The notes beneath the pieces are model-generated. The model searched no databases and was not told the DNA's origin. It saw only the letters and a program-made list of their open reading frames with translations. From Runella rosea (GTDB lineage: Bacteria > Bacteroidota > Bacteroidia > Cytophagales > Spirosomataceae), in NCBI RefSeq assembly GCF_003325355.1, contig NZ_CP030850.1, positions 2,356,001-2,420,000 of the forward strand: 64,000 nucleotides of DNA. The letters run 5' to 3'. Below, one piece after another: positions 17,401 through 25,819 of this stretch (positions are counted from its first letter, which is position 1; each line of letters opens with the position of its first letter). The translations under genes were made by a program, and so were the position numbers.

Positions 17401-18168
17401 CGGTCCGACATTGCCCGCCCCAAAGCGCCCAACGTGGAGCCGTGGGGTGATATTGAGCGACTGCGTTTTGAGAAAGACGTGGTAGGCTTCTACATCTCAG
17501 GTCACCCGCTTGATATGTTTCGACTTGAACTCGACAACTTCTGTACCTGCACCCTCGACCGCGTCATGGCAACCTCGGAGCTCATCGAAGCGAGCGACGA
17601 GGAAAGCCCCGAAACCACTGGGCCCGTCAACGTCGAAATCGGCGGGAAGCCGCTGCTGTTTGGCAAGGATGTCACCGTGGCGGGTATTGTGAGCAGTTTT
17701 CAGATTCGGACCACCAAAACAGGCAATCCGTTTTGTATCTTCAAACTGGAAGACTACGCCGGCTCGATGGAAATGGCGCTTTTCGGCGAAGATTTCGTGA
17801 AGTTTTCGGCCTACATCCAAACAGGTCACTTCCTCTTTGTGAAAGGCAAAATCCAAAACCGCTGGAAGTCAGAAGACCAGTACGAGTTTAAAATCAGTTC
17901 GATGCAGCTGCTGAGCGAAGTGCGCGAAAAACTCACCAAAGAAATTCGGTTGCAGTTGGATCTAGACCTGCTCGACGGGGTGTTGGTGGCCAAGCTCAAC
18001 GAAGCCGTGCAGGCGCATCCTGGCAACTGCTCGCTGTCGGTTTCGGTATTAGACAACCTCACCCGCACCGAGATAAAACTCCAATCCCGCCTTCACCGCG
18101 TAGCCCCCACCAACGCTTTTTTCAAACTGCTGGAAAGCATGGGCGGCGTGAAGTTTTCGGTGAATTGA
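14464..18168 (+). CDS. dnaE: DNA polymerase III subunit alpha
   Basis: The 1234-residue replicative polymerase subunit. It begins with a PHP domain (HLHCHTQYSLLDG, residues 5-17), followed by the C-family polymerase core with the catalytic aspartates in MPDIDTDFDDEG and the RGSAAGSAVAYAIG segment. Next come the fingers with YRPGPIAYIPNYI and the YQEQIMLLSQ motif, a helix-hairpin-helix region, and an OB-fold (VTVAGIVSSFQIRTTKTGNPF) near residue 1080. The length matches Bacteroidota DnaE, and the ATG start fits the PHP N-terminus. It replicates the chromosome with the beta clamp. The gene is GC-rich (72% over 15601-15660), in contrast to the genes on either side. Confidence 0.97.
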   Translation: MQFSHLHCHTQYSLLDGAADIKKLFKKAKADEMPAIAITDHGNMFGVFEFVAEGHKTGIKPIVGCEFYLVEDRHKKQFTKEQKDVRRHQLLLAKNAEGYRNLAKLCSLGFIEGMYGKYPRIDKELLVKYHKGLIATTCCIGASVPQAIIKKGEEAGRQEFKWWLDLFGDDYYVEIQRHGIRDQIVANDALLKYAKEFNVKVICSNDSHYVEQDDANAHDILLCVNTGDKQATPTNKDFDDASPMPKGTRFAFFNDEFYFKTKSEMLKTFSDLPESLDNTQEIVDKVELLKLNRDILLPNFPIPEEFKKHSISQMIDFNGKMKELTADVLNQWEYLKHWTFEGALKKYKEITPEIEERLNFELNTIKNMGFPGYFLIVADFIQAGRDMGVLIGPGRGSAAGSAVAYAIGITNIDPIKYDLLFERFLNPDRISMPDIDTDFDDEGRQKVIDYVVQKYGKNQVAQIITYGTMAAKSSIKDVARVMDLPLAEANAVVKLVPDKPTYNMNLNKVFNVPIEKMAEVISPDEVENLKKLREMLKGNDLTARVLKEAQKLEGTVRNVGIHAAGIIIAPEDLTNLIPVSTSKESELLITQYEGKIIEDAGVIKMDFLGLRNLTIIKEALRMIEANHGVKIDIDYIPLDDPKVFELFQRGDTNAVFQFESDGMKKYMRELKPDRFEDLIAMNALYRPGPIAYIPNYINRKHGREKVEYDLPEMEEYLADTYGISTYQEQIMLLSQKLAGFTKGDADVLRKAMGKKQIEVLNKMKSKFLEGGKKNGLDEKKLDKVWTDWEAFASYAFNKSHSTCYAFVAYQTAYLKSHYPSEYMAAVMTSSLGNIEKLTFFLEECKAIGLSVLGPDVNESERRFGVNKRGEIRFGLGGIKGTGDAAVESIIEERDKNGPYKDIYDFMTRVNLRTVNKKTIESLAYAGAFDLFEDFHRAQYFTTIDGEQQNLIEKLIRYANAVQAEKSNAQASLFGGFGGGRSDIARPKAPNVEPWGDIERLRFEKDVVGFYISGHPLDMFRLELDNFCTCTLDRVMATSELIEASDEESPETTGPVNVEIGGKPLLFGKDVTVAGIVSSFQIRTTKTGNPFCIFKLEDYAGSMEMALFGEDFVKFSAYIQTGHFLFVKGKIQNRWKSEDQYEFKISSMQLLSEVREKLTKEIRLQLDLDLLDGVLVAKLNEAVQAHPGNCSLSVSVLDNLTRTEIKLQSRLHRVAPTNAFFKLLESMGGVKFSVN

Positions 18169-18226
18169 TGGATAATTTTAACAAATATTACACCAACAAT
18201 AAAATTCTCCCAAGATTGATAGAACA

Positions 18227-18826
18227 ATGCAGGCTGACAATTTATTAAAACAGGTAAGCTTCATCAAAGAGATAGACAAGTTAAAATACATTCAACGTAA
18301 AACTAAACTATTCAACAGCGACAGACACGAAAATGATGCTGAACATAGTTGGCATTTAGCGATGATGGCAATTGTATTGGCCGAACATTCAGACAAACCC
18401 ATTGACGTGCTTAAAGTTGTAAAAATGGTTTTAATTCACGACATCGTAGAAATTGACGCAGGCGACACTTTTATTTACGACGCTCAAAAAAACCATACAA
18501 ATACCGACGAAGAACTTATTGCCGCAAAACGAATATTTGGGCTTTTACCCGCAGAACAGGCAGAAGAATTTATTGCCATTTGGAAAGAATTCGAAGAAGG
18601 TGTGACAGACGAAGCAAAATTTGCAAAAGCAATGGACCGATTTGAACCATTGCTACAAAACACCTCAAATAACGGCGGCACTTGGGCCGAATTTAATGTC
18701 CCCTATCAAAAAGTTTACGATAAGAAAAAAGCAATTAAAGAAGGTTCTGCATCTATTTGGAGCTATGCAGAAAATTTAATCAACGAAAGTGTGGAAAAAG
18801 GAATTCTAATCAAAAAGGTTGACTGA
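18227..18826 (+). CDS. HD-domain hydrolase (YfbR/HDDC2-like)
   Basis: A 199-residue metal-dependent phosphohydrolase. The HD signature is complete: H in DRHENDAEHSWH, the HD pair in VLIHDIVEIDAGD, and a late Asp in AMDRFEPLLQ. This arrangement is that of the 5'-deoxynucleotidase YfbR/HDDC2 group, which removes phosphate from nucleoside monophosphates; the exact substrate is not readable. The gene is AT-rich relative to dnaE (38% GC over 18481-18540). It lies 58 bases after dnaE and 13 bases before the Arr gene, so it may be co-transcribed with the latter. Confidence 0.85.
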   Translation: MQADNLLKQVSFIKEIDKLKYIQRKTKLFNSDRHENDAEHSWHLAMMAIVLAEHSDKPIDVLKVVKMVLIHDIVEIDAGDTFIYDAQKNHTNTDEELIAAKRIFGLLPAEQAEEFIAIWKEFEEGVTDEAKFAKAMDRFEPLLQNTSNNGGTWAEFNVPYQKVYDKKKAIKEGSASIWSYAENLINESVEKGILIKKVD

Positions 18827-18839
18827 TCGCAATATAACA

Positions 18840-19271
18840 ATGCAAACAAATAGCAGTGAGGACAAGCCAGACCTGAGTTCACCGAAGTTTTATCATGGCA
18901 CGAAGGCTAATTTGAAGCAGGGAGACCTGATTGAACCTGGCTTCAATTCAAACTACGGCAAGGGTAAGAAGGCGTCTTATGTCTATCTAACCGCCACCTT
19001 GGATGCAGCCATTTGGGGAGCGGAACTTGCCTTGGGCGAAGCGCCCGGTAGAATTTATATCGTAGATCCAACTGGCACCATAGAAGATGATCCCAATCTG
19101 ACGGATAAAAAGTACCCCGGCAACCCAACCAAGTCTTACCGTACGAAGAGCCCACTTCGGGTCTCAGGTGAGGTCACTGATTGGCAGGGACACGCTCCCG
19201 AACAGCTAAATGCCATGAAGGAGCACCTTGCGCGACTGAAGCAACTTGGGATTGAAGCAATCGAAGATTAA
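18840..19271 (+). CDS. arr: Rifampin ADP-ribosyltransferase (Arr family)
   Basis: A 143-residue enzyme matching the usual Arr length (about 140). Landmarks of the family are present: the N-terminal FYHGTKANLKQGD with the NAD-binding His, the YVYLTATLDAAIWGAELA segment with the Tyr, the IYIVDPTG strand with the Asp, then NPTKSYRTKSPLRVSGEV. Arr enzymes transfer ADP-ribose from NAD+ to the C23 hydroxyl of rifamycins and inactivate them. The ATG at 18840 is preferred over a TTG at 18819 that overlaps the HD gene. No integron or transposon parts flank it, so it looks like a chromosomal housekeeping copy. Actual resistance is not shown by sequence. Confidence 0.88.
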   Translation: MQTNSSEDKPDLSSPKFYHGTKANLKQGDLIEPGFNSNYGKGKKASYVYLTATLDAAIWGAELALGEAPGRIYIVDPTGTIEDDPNLTDKKYPGNPTKSYRTKSPLRVSGEVTDWQGHAPEQLNAMKEHLARLKQLGIEAIED

Positions 19272-19349
19272 GTGAATGCACGAAACCAAGTCAGATGGCG
19301 TGGCGTGTCGGTAATTCTGTTAATTTAGGGGCGATAATTATTCAAACCT

Positions 19350-21767
19350 ATGATGAAACATAAATACTTCCTTGGATTCCTTTTCGCCTCAGGAATCAGC
19401 CTTTACCTTCCTGCGCAAAAGGTTATTCCGCAAAGCATTGCTCCCGTTTTTGCCAATGCAGAAAGCATTACGGGTCGTTCAAACTACCTCGACAGTCCTT
19501 TCAACACCGCTGGTGACCGGCTCTACATGGTAGGGCATCAAAACGGCACGTTTCCTGATTTGGGCTGGCACGTCAAAGGCGAAATGGGTGGCATTTGGCA
19601 CCATCCCATCAAACTCATGGATGGTTTTGAAGCAAGCGTCACCGTCGATGATGCCACTATAGCCCTTACCAAAGCCGATGCGTTTGTCAATTACCCGTTT
19701 GGCAATAAACATATTTTCAATACTTTTTCAGAAAAAATAACCGTCGAACGCCTTCAATTTGTGCCCGATGGAAAAAGTGCGGTCTACATTGAGTTTTTGG
19801 TCAAAAACAAGACCAACAAAAAACTCAATGTGTCGCTAAATATCAAAGCCATTTCCAACTTAATGCCCGTTTGGCTAGGTGAGCGCACCGGAATGGTGGA
19901 CGGAAAAGATGCGGTAAACTTTCGTTCGGCGGACAATTTCTGGGTCGCCAAAGACGCCCTCAATCCGTGGTATGCGGTGTATGGTTCTAGAATAACTGGT
20001 ACTCCCTCAGCCACTTCCGAAGCTAACCCTACAAAACCCAACGTCTCGACAACCCGTACTCAATACACCTTTGAAATCGCCCCTAATGGTGTTTTTAGCT
20101 TTCCGTTGATTATTGCGGGGTCTTCCAAAAGCGAAGCCGAGGCCATACAGGCATTTAAAGAAGTGCGCGAAAATGCCTTTGCGTTGGTTTCAAAAAAGAA
20201 AGCAAGATTTGAGCAAATCAATCAAAAATCCCGCATTACGCTCAACGACAAAGAACTTGAAACTGCGTTTCGATGGGTCAAATACAATACCGACTGGCTC
20301 ATTGTCGACGTGGCGGGCCAAGGCCGGGGTGTGAGTGCAGGCTTACCTGATTATCCGTGGTGGTTTGGCGGCGACATGGTCTACACCCTCAGAGGGTTGA
20401 TTGCTACTGGCCAAAAGTCGCTGACTTACAGCACGATTGACCTCATCCATCGAATCTCCGAAAAAACCAACGGCAATGGCCGAATCGTTCATGAAGTATC
20501 CACTAATGGCGCGGTTTTTAATCCAGGCAACGTCAACGAAACCCCGCAATTTGCGTCACTAATTTGGGATGTGTTTTGCTGGACGGGCGACCGAGTATTT
20601 CTGAACAAATACTTTCCAGGCATTGAAAAAGGGCTGGATTGGCTCCTCAAAGAAAACGACAAAGACGGCAATTCGCTGCCCGATGGCTTTGGAATGATGG
20701 AGATTCATGGCATGAATTCCGAAATGATTGACGTAGCGGCTTACTCCCAAAAAGGCTTTGCCGATGCGGCTCAAATGGCGGCGATTTTGGGAAAGAATGC
20801 GTTGGCAAAAAGCTACCAAGGCAAAGCAGACCTCATCAAAGCAAAAATCAATAAAGACTTTTGGGTGGAGGAATTTGGCTCGTATGCTGATTTTATCGGC
20901 ACCAAAGAACAAGCATTACACTTGGTTCAAGACGCCATCGTGCGCGCCGATACCCTCAAAAAACCTTGGGCGGTCAAAGAGCTCAAAGACACAAAAGCCA
21001 AGATTGAGACTTACGAAGCAGGCCTGAAAAAGGGCTTTGTGATGCACCACAACTGGGTCGTAAATACCCCGATGGAAATGGGCATTGCCGACAAAGAAAA
21101 AGCCCTTGCAGCGTTGGAAACCGCCAAAAAATTCACCAATCCCTTCGGAATGTTTGTGACGGGCATCGACCGCGACGAAACAGCTGGCACCGACGAAGGT
21201 TCCTTTGCCGCCGTATCTGACAAAAAAATATTTACCTACACGGGGGCCGTCATGACGCTCCCTACGGGGGTGCAGGCCGTATCCGAAAACAACTACGGTC
21301 GCCCCAATGAGGCCTATAATTTGCTCAAAAAGATGACAAAGTCGTTTAGTTACGCATTTCCGGGCTCCATTTATGAGGTTTCGCCCGACTACGGCATGAT
21401 GACCCAAGCCTGGAACATGTACGCTTTTGGGGAGCCCATCATCAAGCAGTTTTTTGGCATCAAGCCCCTCGCCTACCAAAAACAAATCACGCTTTCGCCG
21501 CTGCTCCCCACGGCATTGACGGAAGGAAAGATTGAAAATGTGACCGTCGGAACAAATGAAATTTCGGTGGCGTTCAAACAAGCAACAGACAGTGCTACGT
21601 TTAGAATCAACCAAAAATCTGCCGAATGGAAAATCGTTTTGTCCCAACCCAAAGGCAAATACAACCGATGGATTTTGAACGGCAAACCAGTGCAACCTAA
21701 AACCTTTGGTGACACAGAACAGATTTCAGTTTCGGGGAACGCTGTTCATTTAGAGCTTATTAAATAA
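19350..21767 (+). CDS. Secreted six-hairpin glycosidase-like protein
   Basis: An 805-residue protein with a signal peptide (hydrophobic FLGFLFASGISLYLP, then AQ). An N-terminal beta-sandwich region (residues about 30-300) is followed by an alpha/alpha-barrel region with W-P-rich loops: LPDYPWWFGGDMVYTLRGL, GNGRIVHEVSTNGAVFNPGN, and the DGFGMMEIHGM segment. The layout resembles glycogen-debranching/amylo-alpha-1,6-glucosidase-type six-hairpin enzymes. The periplasmic location suggests uptake of a plant or microbial glycan, but the substrate is unknown. The gene precedes a small DUF202 gene by 18 bases. Confidence 0.7.
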   Translation: MMKHKYFLGFLFASGISLYLPAQKVIPQSIAPVFANAESITGRSNYLDSPFNTAGDRLYMVGHQNGTFPDLGWHVKGEMGGIWHHPIKLMDGFEASVTVDDATIALTKADAFVNYPFGNKHIFNTFSEKITVERLQFVPDGKSAVYIEFLVKNKTNKKLNVSLNIKAISNLMPVWLGERTGMVDGKDAVNFRSADNFWVAKDALNPWYAVYGSRITGTPSATSEANPTKPNVSTTRTQYTFEIAPNGVFSFPLIIAGSSKSEAEAIQAFKEVRENAFALVSKKKARFEQINQKSRITLNDKELETAFRWVKYNTDWLIVDVAGQGRGVSAGLPDYPWWFGGDMVYTLRGLIATGQKSLTYSTIDLIHRISEKTNGNGRIVHEVSTNGAVFNPGNVNETPQFASLIWDVFCWTGDRVFLNKYFPGIEKGLDWLLKENDKDGNSLPDGFGMMEIHGMNSEMIDVAAYSQKGFADAAQMAAILGKNALAKSYQGKADLIKAKINKDFWVEEFGSYADFIGTKEQALHLVQDAIVRADTLKKPWAVKELKDTKAKIETYEAGLKKGFVMHHNWVVNTPMEMGIADKEKALAALETAKKFTNPFGMFVTGIDRDETAGTDEGSFAAVSDKKIFTYTGAVMTLPTGVQAVSENNYGRPNEAYNLLKKMTKSFSYAFPGSIYEVSPDYGMMTQAWNMYAFGEPIIKQFFGIKPLAYQKQITLSPLLPTALTEGKIENVTVGTNEISVAFKQATDSATFRINQKSAEWKIVLSQPKGKYNRWILNGKPVQPKTFGDTEQISVSGNAVHLELIK

Positions 21768-21785
21768 AAAAACAACCACTAGAAA

Positions 21786-22085
21786 ATGGACAACGCCCAA
21801 AACAAGGACTTGATTTTACGGGAAAAATTAGCCATCCAACGCACAATTTTGGCCAATCAATCCACCTTTTTGTCATTTTTGCGCACGTCCATGTATTTTC
21901 TGGTGGCTGGGCTCAGCATGAAAAGTCTGTTGAAAATAGAAAGTGCTTTGTCCATTCAAATCATCTTCTTTGGGTGTTCTTTTATCCTTCTCACCGTGGG
22001 TATCATCAACTATTTCCGGCAAAGCATAAAAATAAAGGAAAGTGAAATCCACATTGGCAATTACAAAAAAGAGCATCTCGACTAA
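21786..22085 (+). CDS. DUF202-family small membrane protein
   Basis: A 99-residue protein. A cytosolic N-terminus with LAIQRTILANQSTFLSFLRT precedes two or three hydrophobic segments (SMYFLVAGLSM, IQIIFFGCSFILLTVGIINYF). The A-x-x-R-T-x-L-x-x-x-x-x-F-x-x-x-R-T pattern is characteristic of the DUF202/YidH membrane family of unknown function. It lies 18 bases after the glycosidase-like gene and 11 bases before a GNAT gene, so all three may share a transcript. Confidence 0.75.
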   Translation: MDNAQNKDLILREKLAIQRTILANQSTFLSFLRTSMYFLVAGLSMKSLLKIESALSIQIIFFGCSFILLTVGIINYFRQSIKIKESEIHIGNYKKEHLD

Positions 22086-22096
22086 ATACCAACCAA

Positions 22097-22552
22097 ATGG
22101 AGATAAGAAAATACAAAAGTGCTGATCAAGAACAGATTATCCAGCTCTTACGTCTCAACACCCCCGAGTACTTTTCGCCCACCGAAGAGGAAGATTTAGT
22201 CTATTATTTAGGCCACCACGTCGAATATTATTACGTGGTGGAAATAGACGGCGTGGTGGTTGGTTGCGGTGGCATCAATCTCGCCGACGACGGCATCACA
22301 GCCAAAATCTCTTGGGATATTGTACATCCTGACTATCAAGGAAAAGGCATTGGCAGCGCTTTGACAAAGTTCAGAATCGAACGAATCAAGGAAATAGAAG
22401 GGATAAAAACCATTTCCGTCCGAACATCTCAACTGGTGTATCCTTTTTATCAAAAATTCGGTCTCGAACTTAAAGAAATCGTGGAAGATTTTTGGGCCGA
22501 AGGCTTCGATATGTACCGCATGGAATGTGATTTAGAAATGACCCAAGACTAG
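22097..22552 (+). CDS. GNAT-family N-acetyltransferase
   Basis: A 151-residue acetyltransferase with the typical order MEIRKYKSADQEQI, the VVEIDGVVVGCGGI strand, ISWDIVHPDYQGKGIGSALTKF (acetyl-CoA loop Q-x-x-G-x-G/A) and a C-terminal YPFYQKFGLEL helix. The substrate cannot be read from the sequence. It starts 11 bases after the DUF202 gene and converges on the PD40-amidohydrolase gene. It is unrelated in detail to the GNAT protein at 3968-4417. Confidence 0.85.
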   Translation: MEIRKYKSADQEQIIQLLRLNTPEYFSPTEEEDLVYYLGHHVEYYYVVEIDGVVVGCGGINLADDGITAKISWDIVHPDYQGKGIGSALTKFRIERIKEIEGIKTISVRTSQLVYPFYQKFGLELKEIVEDFWAEGFDMYRMECDLEMTQD

Positions 22553-22621
22553 ATTTACTCACGCAAAGTCGCCGAGAACCTACTCTTCGCGCCTATGCGG
22601 ATTTGCGTGAAAAAATGCGTC

Positions 22622-25603
22622 TCAAGGCCGTTTCAACAACTCCTCCAATGGGTAGACTTTGCCATTGACGAGCACGTAGCGTACGCGCTGTGCATCATGA
22701 ATATTTTGGAGTGGATTGCCTTCTACGATGCTGATATTGGCAATTTTTCCTACTTCCAACGTGCCCAAATCTTTATCAACATTGAGGCTTTTTGCGGCAT
22801 TAATCATCGACGTTTGTAAGGCCTGAAAGGGCGTAAACCCGCTTTCTACATAACTCCACAGCTCTACGTGCAAGCTCGTTCCGTAGGGCATAATGGGCGA
22901 ATCTGTACCGCTCGTGATGCGCGCTCCGCTGTCCAGTAGTCGCTTGGCAACTTTGCCCGAATTGGCATAATTTAGCACGATGGCCGAAGGTTGATTTTTC
23001 ATCTGTTGGGCTGTTTCCAGCATTCCAGCGCGGTAATATGCGGGATACAATTGCCGAAACTGGGGCGTATCAAACAGACTCGTATCTCTCGTGATGGTGC
23101 TCCAATACCCACCCGAAAGCGCCAATGTAGGCGTAATGACCATTTTTGACTGGCTAATGATTTGTATCACATCTTCATAACTATGGGCCGTTGAGGTCAG
23201 CTTGGGCGAATACCCCCGTCGACTCGTAGCGCCAAGGTGCTCCACCGCATCCACTCCGTAGCGAGCAGCGGGAAAAATCTCGTGCGACGATACCGTCATG
23301 CCGTTTTGATGGGCATATTCGGTGATTTTTTGCTGCCATTCATCGGGCATCCGTACGTAGGTTTTGATAAGGTCGTAACCCAATCGGTTGGCGCGGTTGA
23401 GTTCGAGTTTAAGCTGTGCTTCCGAGCCGATAGCAGTGGCCATGTTGTAATAAATGCGGCCGCCGTCGGTGAGTGCCCCCGTCAAAAAGTGAAACGGCCC
23501 AGGGCGTTTGCCGCTATGCCATGCTTCGCGCTGCTCGACCGCATCATACGGGTCCGAACCAGGCTCACGCACCGTCGTAATGCCATACGCCAACCAAATC
23601 CGCCCCGTTTTTTCGCCAAACTGCGCATCGAGGTGAGAATGCGTTTCAAACAATCCGGGCATAACGGTCAGGTTAGAGGCATCAACTTTGCGGTAATTGG
23701 CGGGGTAATTAGTGCGGTGCGGTTGAATCGCTTTGATGCGACTATCTTCCACCACCAAGTCTACGTTAGTGAGCAACTTTTCATTTTTTCCGTCAAACAA
23801 CCGTCCCGCATGAATCACGACGGTCCCTTTGGGTTTGGCGTTGGTCCACGTCAAATCAAGCGGAATATCCTGCTTGCTAGTGTCGACGATGGCTACTTTT
23901 CGAAGGTGGTCGGTGGCCACGTAAACCAACGATTTTGAATCCCCAGTCCACGTGGGCGCTTCGGCTAACTCCGACGTGACGGCGCGGGGTTGACCCTTAA
24001 ATTGACCGTCTTCGTTGACATCAATGACCCATAGCAAAGCATCTTTGACGTAGGCCAGTTTGGTACCATCTGGCGACCAAATCGGGCCGTTGCGGTAGCG
24101 CATCGCGGTGGTTTGGTAAGGTATGGGCGTATCTAAGCTAACCGCTTGTCCGCTTTCGGAGTTAACCAATAAAAACTTGCTCACTCCTTCGCGAAACTTG
24201 GAAGAATACGCTTCCAATGCCGCCAATAATACATATTTTCCGTTCGGCGACCACGAAGGCTGCCCCGGCTGAAACATGGGTTTATAGACCGCTTTGGTCA
24301 CATTGGTGGTCAAATCCATGATTTGCAGCACCGTTCCCACGGCCAGTGTATTGCGCAGGCCTTGTTTCATAAACGCAATCTTTTTGCCGTAGGCCAACCA
24401 CGAACCCTGAAATTCATCGTCGACGGTTTGGGTCAATTGAGTGATTTTGCGGGTCAAAAGTTCCAACGTGTACAAATCCATGTTACCTGTTCGGTCGGCA
24501 GAAAAGAGCAGTTTTGTTCCATCGGGCGACCAGGCCAAGTCCGTTTCATAATATACGTCGTCGGTCAGTTTTACGGGTTTAGGAAGGCCAATCGTTAGCA
24601 GCCACACATCACCGAGCGCAATAAAAGCCACTTGCTTACCATCGGGCGATACGACTGGGCTACGAATACCTTTCACTGTTTTTAAAGAAGGGCCGTCAAA
24701 ATCGTAGGTTTTCCGTTGATACACGGGCGTACTGACCGTCATCGTCACCTGAAACGGCACTTCTACGCTACCACCGTCTTCCGCACCGCGTCGCTTGATT
24801 TTTCCGTCAGTAGTATACAAAATACTCCCATTGGCCTCCCACGCCGCCCGAAAAGGAAATACATCATCCCCCGTTTTGCTCAACGGAACAATTTTGCCCG
24901 TTGCCACTTCGACCGACAACAGAGCAGTTTCGGCACCAGTCAATAACTGATAACTAATCCATTTCCCATCCTTACTCCACGCTGGCACGCTCGGCGTACC
25001 CTTTCCCGCGGGAGCGAGTAATTTTTCCGTACCGTTTTCCAAAAGCAGATATATTCCGGCGCCATTGGCCCGACTTGACGCAAAAGCCAATGTATTGCCA
25101 TCGGGCGAATAAGAAGGGGTATAGTCGTGCTCTAAGTGAGTTGTGAGCGCGGTAGCTGTACCCGTTGAAAGGTCAATTTTCCAAATATCATAATTTCCCT
25201 TTCGGTCCGACGAGCAAACGATACTACTTCCATCACCCCCCCAGAAAGGTTCACGGTGATCGTAGGGGCCTGATGTATGTTGTTTGAGGTCTTTCCCTTC
25301 TTTATTTACACTCCAAATATGGTATGTTCCGCCCCGATAAGACTGAAAAGCAACGCGTTGCCCGTCGGGACTCCAACAGGGTTGTCGGTCGTCGCCCATG
25401 CCGTCGGTGAGCGATTTAGCTACTCCGCCTTTGGCTGGAAGCGTATAAATAGTTCCCTGCAAATCAATAGCAATGGTTTGGCCGTCGGGCGAGAGCGCCA
25501 TCGCCATATTGGTTCCTTCATTGACCGTAATTTGTTTGGAATCCAGACGCTGGGCTACCGTACTGAATGTCACTAACAGAAACAAAAAGAGATAAAATTT
25601 CAT
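22622..25603 (-). CDS. Secreted PD40 beta-propeller/amidohydrolase fusion
   Basis: A 993-residue exported protein. After the signal peptide, residues about 30-590 hold repeated TolB/PD40-type blades of the form (P/S)SPDGKxxAFxS (for example LSPDGQTIAIDL, WSPDGQRVAFQS, VSPDGKQVAFI). Residues about 600-990 are an amidohydrolase barrel: H-x-H in LFETHSHLD near residue 651, further His in VSSHEIFPA and AVEHLGA, and the Asp in ITSGTDSPI. Such fusions are annotated as amidohydrolases of the imidazolonepropionase-like group; they are probably periplasmic hydrolases of peptide-like or cyclic amides. The substrate is unknown. Confidence 0.87.
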   Translation of the reverse strand: MKFYLFLFLLVTFSTVAQRLDSKQITVNEGTNMAMALSPDGQTIAIDLQGTIYTLPAKGGVAKSLTDGMGDDRQPCWSPDGQRVAFQSYRGGTYHIWSVNKEGKDLKQHTSGPYDHREPFWGGDGSSIVCSSDRKGNYDIWKIDLSTGTATALTTHLEHDYTPSYSPDGNTLAFASSRANGAGIYLLLENGTEKLLAPAGKGTPSVPAWSKDGKWISYQLLTGAETALLSVEVATGKIVPLSKTGDDVFPFRAAWEANGSILYTTDGKIKRRGAEDGGSVEVPFQVTMTVSTPVYQRKTYDFDGPSLKTVKGIRSPVVSPDGKQVAFIALGDVWLLTIGLPKPVKLTDDVYYETDLAWSPDGTKLLFSADRTGNMDLYTLELLTRKITQLTQTVDDEFQGSWLAYGKKIAFMKQGLRNTLAVGTVLQIMDLTTNVTKAVYKPMFQPGQPSWSPNGKYVLLAALEAYSSKFREGVSKFLLVNSESGQAVSLDTPIPYQTTAMRYRNGPIWSPDGTKLAYVKDALLWVIDVNEDGQFKGQPRAVTSELAEAPTWTGDSKSLVYVATDHLRKVAIVDTSKQDIPLDLTWTNAKPKGTVVIHAGRLFDGKNEKLLTNVDLVVEDSRIKAIQPHRTNYPANYRKVDASNLTVMPGLFETHSHLDAQFGEKTGRIWLAYGITTVREPGSDPYDAVEQREAWHSGKRPGPFHFLTGALTDGGRIYYNMATAIGSEAQLKLELNRANRLGYDLIKTYVRMPDEWQQKITEYAHQNGMTVSSHEIFPAARYGVDAVEHLGATSRRGYSPKLTSTAHSYEDVIQIISQSKMVITPTLALSGGYWSTITRDTSLFDTPQFRQLYPAYYRAGMLETAQQMKNQPSAIVLNYANSGKVAKRLLDSGARITSGTDSPIMPYGTSLHVELWSYVESGFTPFQALQTSMINAAKSLNVDKDLGTLEVGKIANISIVEGNPLQNIHDAQRVRYVLVNGKVYPLEELLKRP

Positions 25604-25765
25604 TTTTTAATGATATTGACAAAGTCTGTAGTTCTAAAAGTAGAAGTAAGCTACTTTATTTCGAATTATCATCAATTTGCCTCTAAATTATTCGGCAATT
25701 TTATCAAAAAAGGAAAATTGGAGATCCGTAAAAAAATAGAGGAGGTACTGGTAGCAAATTTTATA

Positions 25766-25799
25766 CAAAAAAAGGGAGACCCGCGAGTCTCCCTTTTTT
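25766..25799. terminator. Intrinsic terminator, bidirectional
   Basis: A 14-bp perfect stem AAAAAAAGGGAGAC (25766-25779) / GTCTCCCTTTTTTT (25786-25799) with a 6-base loop. It lies 20 bases beyond the stop of the ferritin-like gene at 25820 and has T-runs in both directions. Confidence 0.85.
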
Positions 25800-25819
25800 T
25801 GAACTGATGTTAACTCGCA

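Noticed and set aside
20916-21695. 259-codon minus-strand frame inside the glycosidase-like gene
   Set aside because: It lies wholly antisense to a gene with clear signal peptide and motifs; its composition (many Val, Phe, Gly, His) is typical of a shadow frame.
25610-25807. 65-codon frame between the amidohydrolase and ferritin-like genes
   Set aside because: It runs through the terminator hairpin at 25766-25799, which argues against coding.
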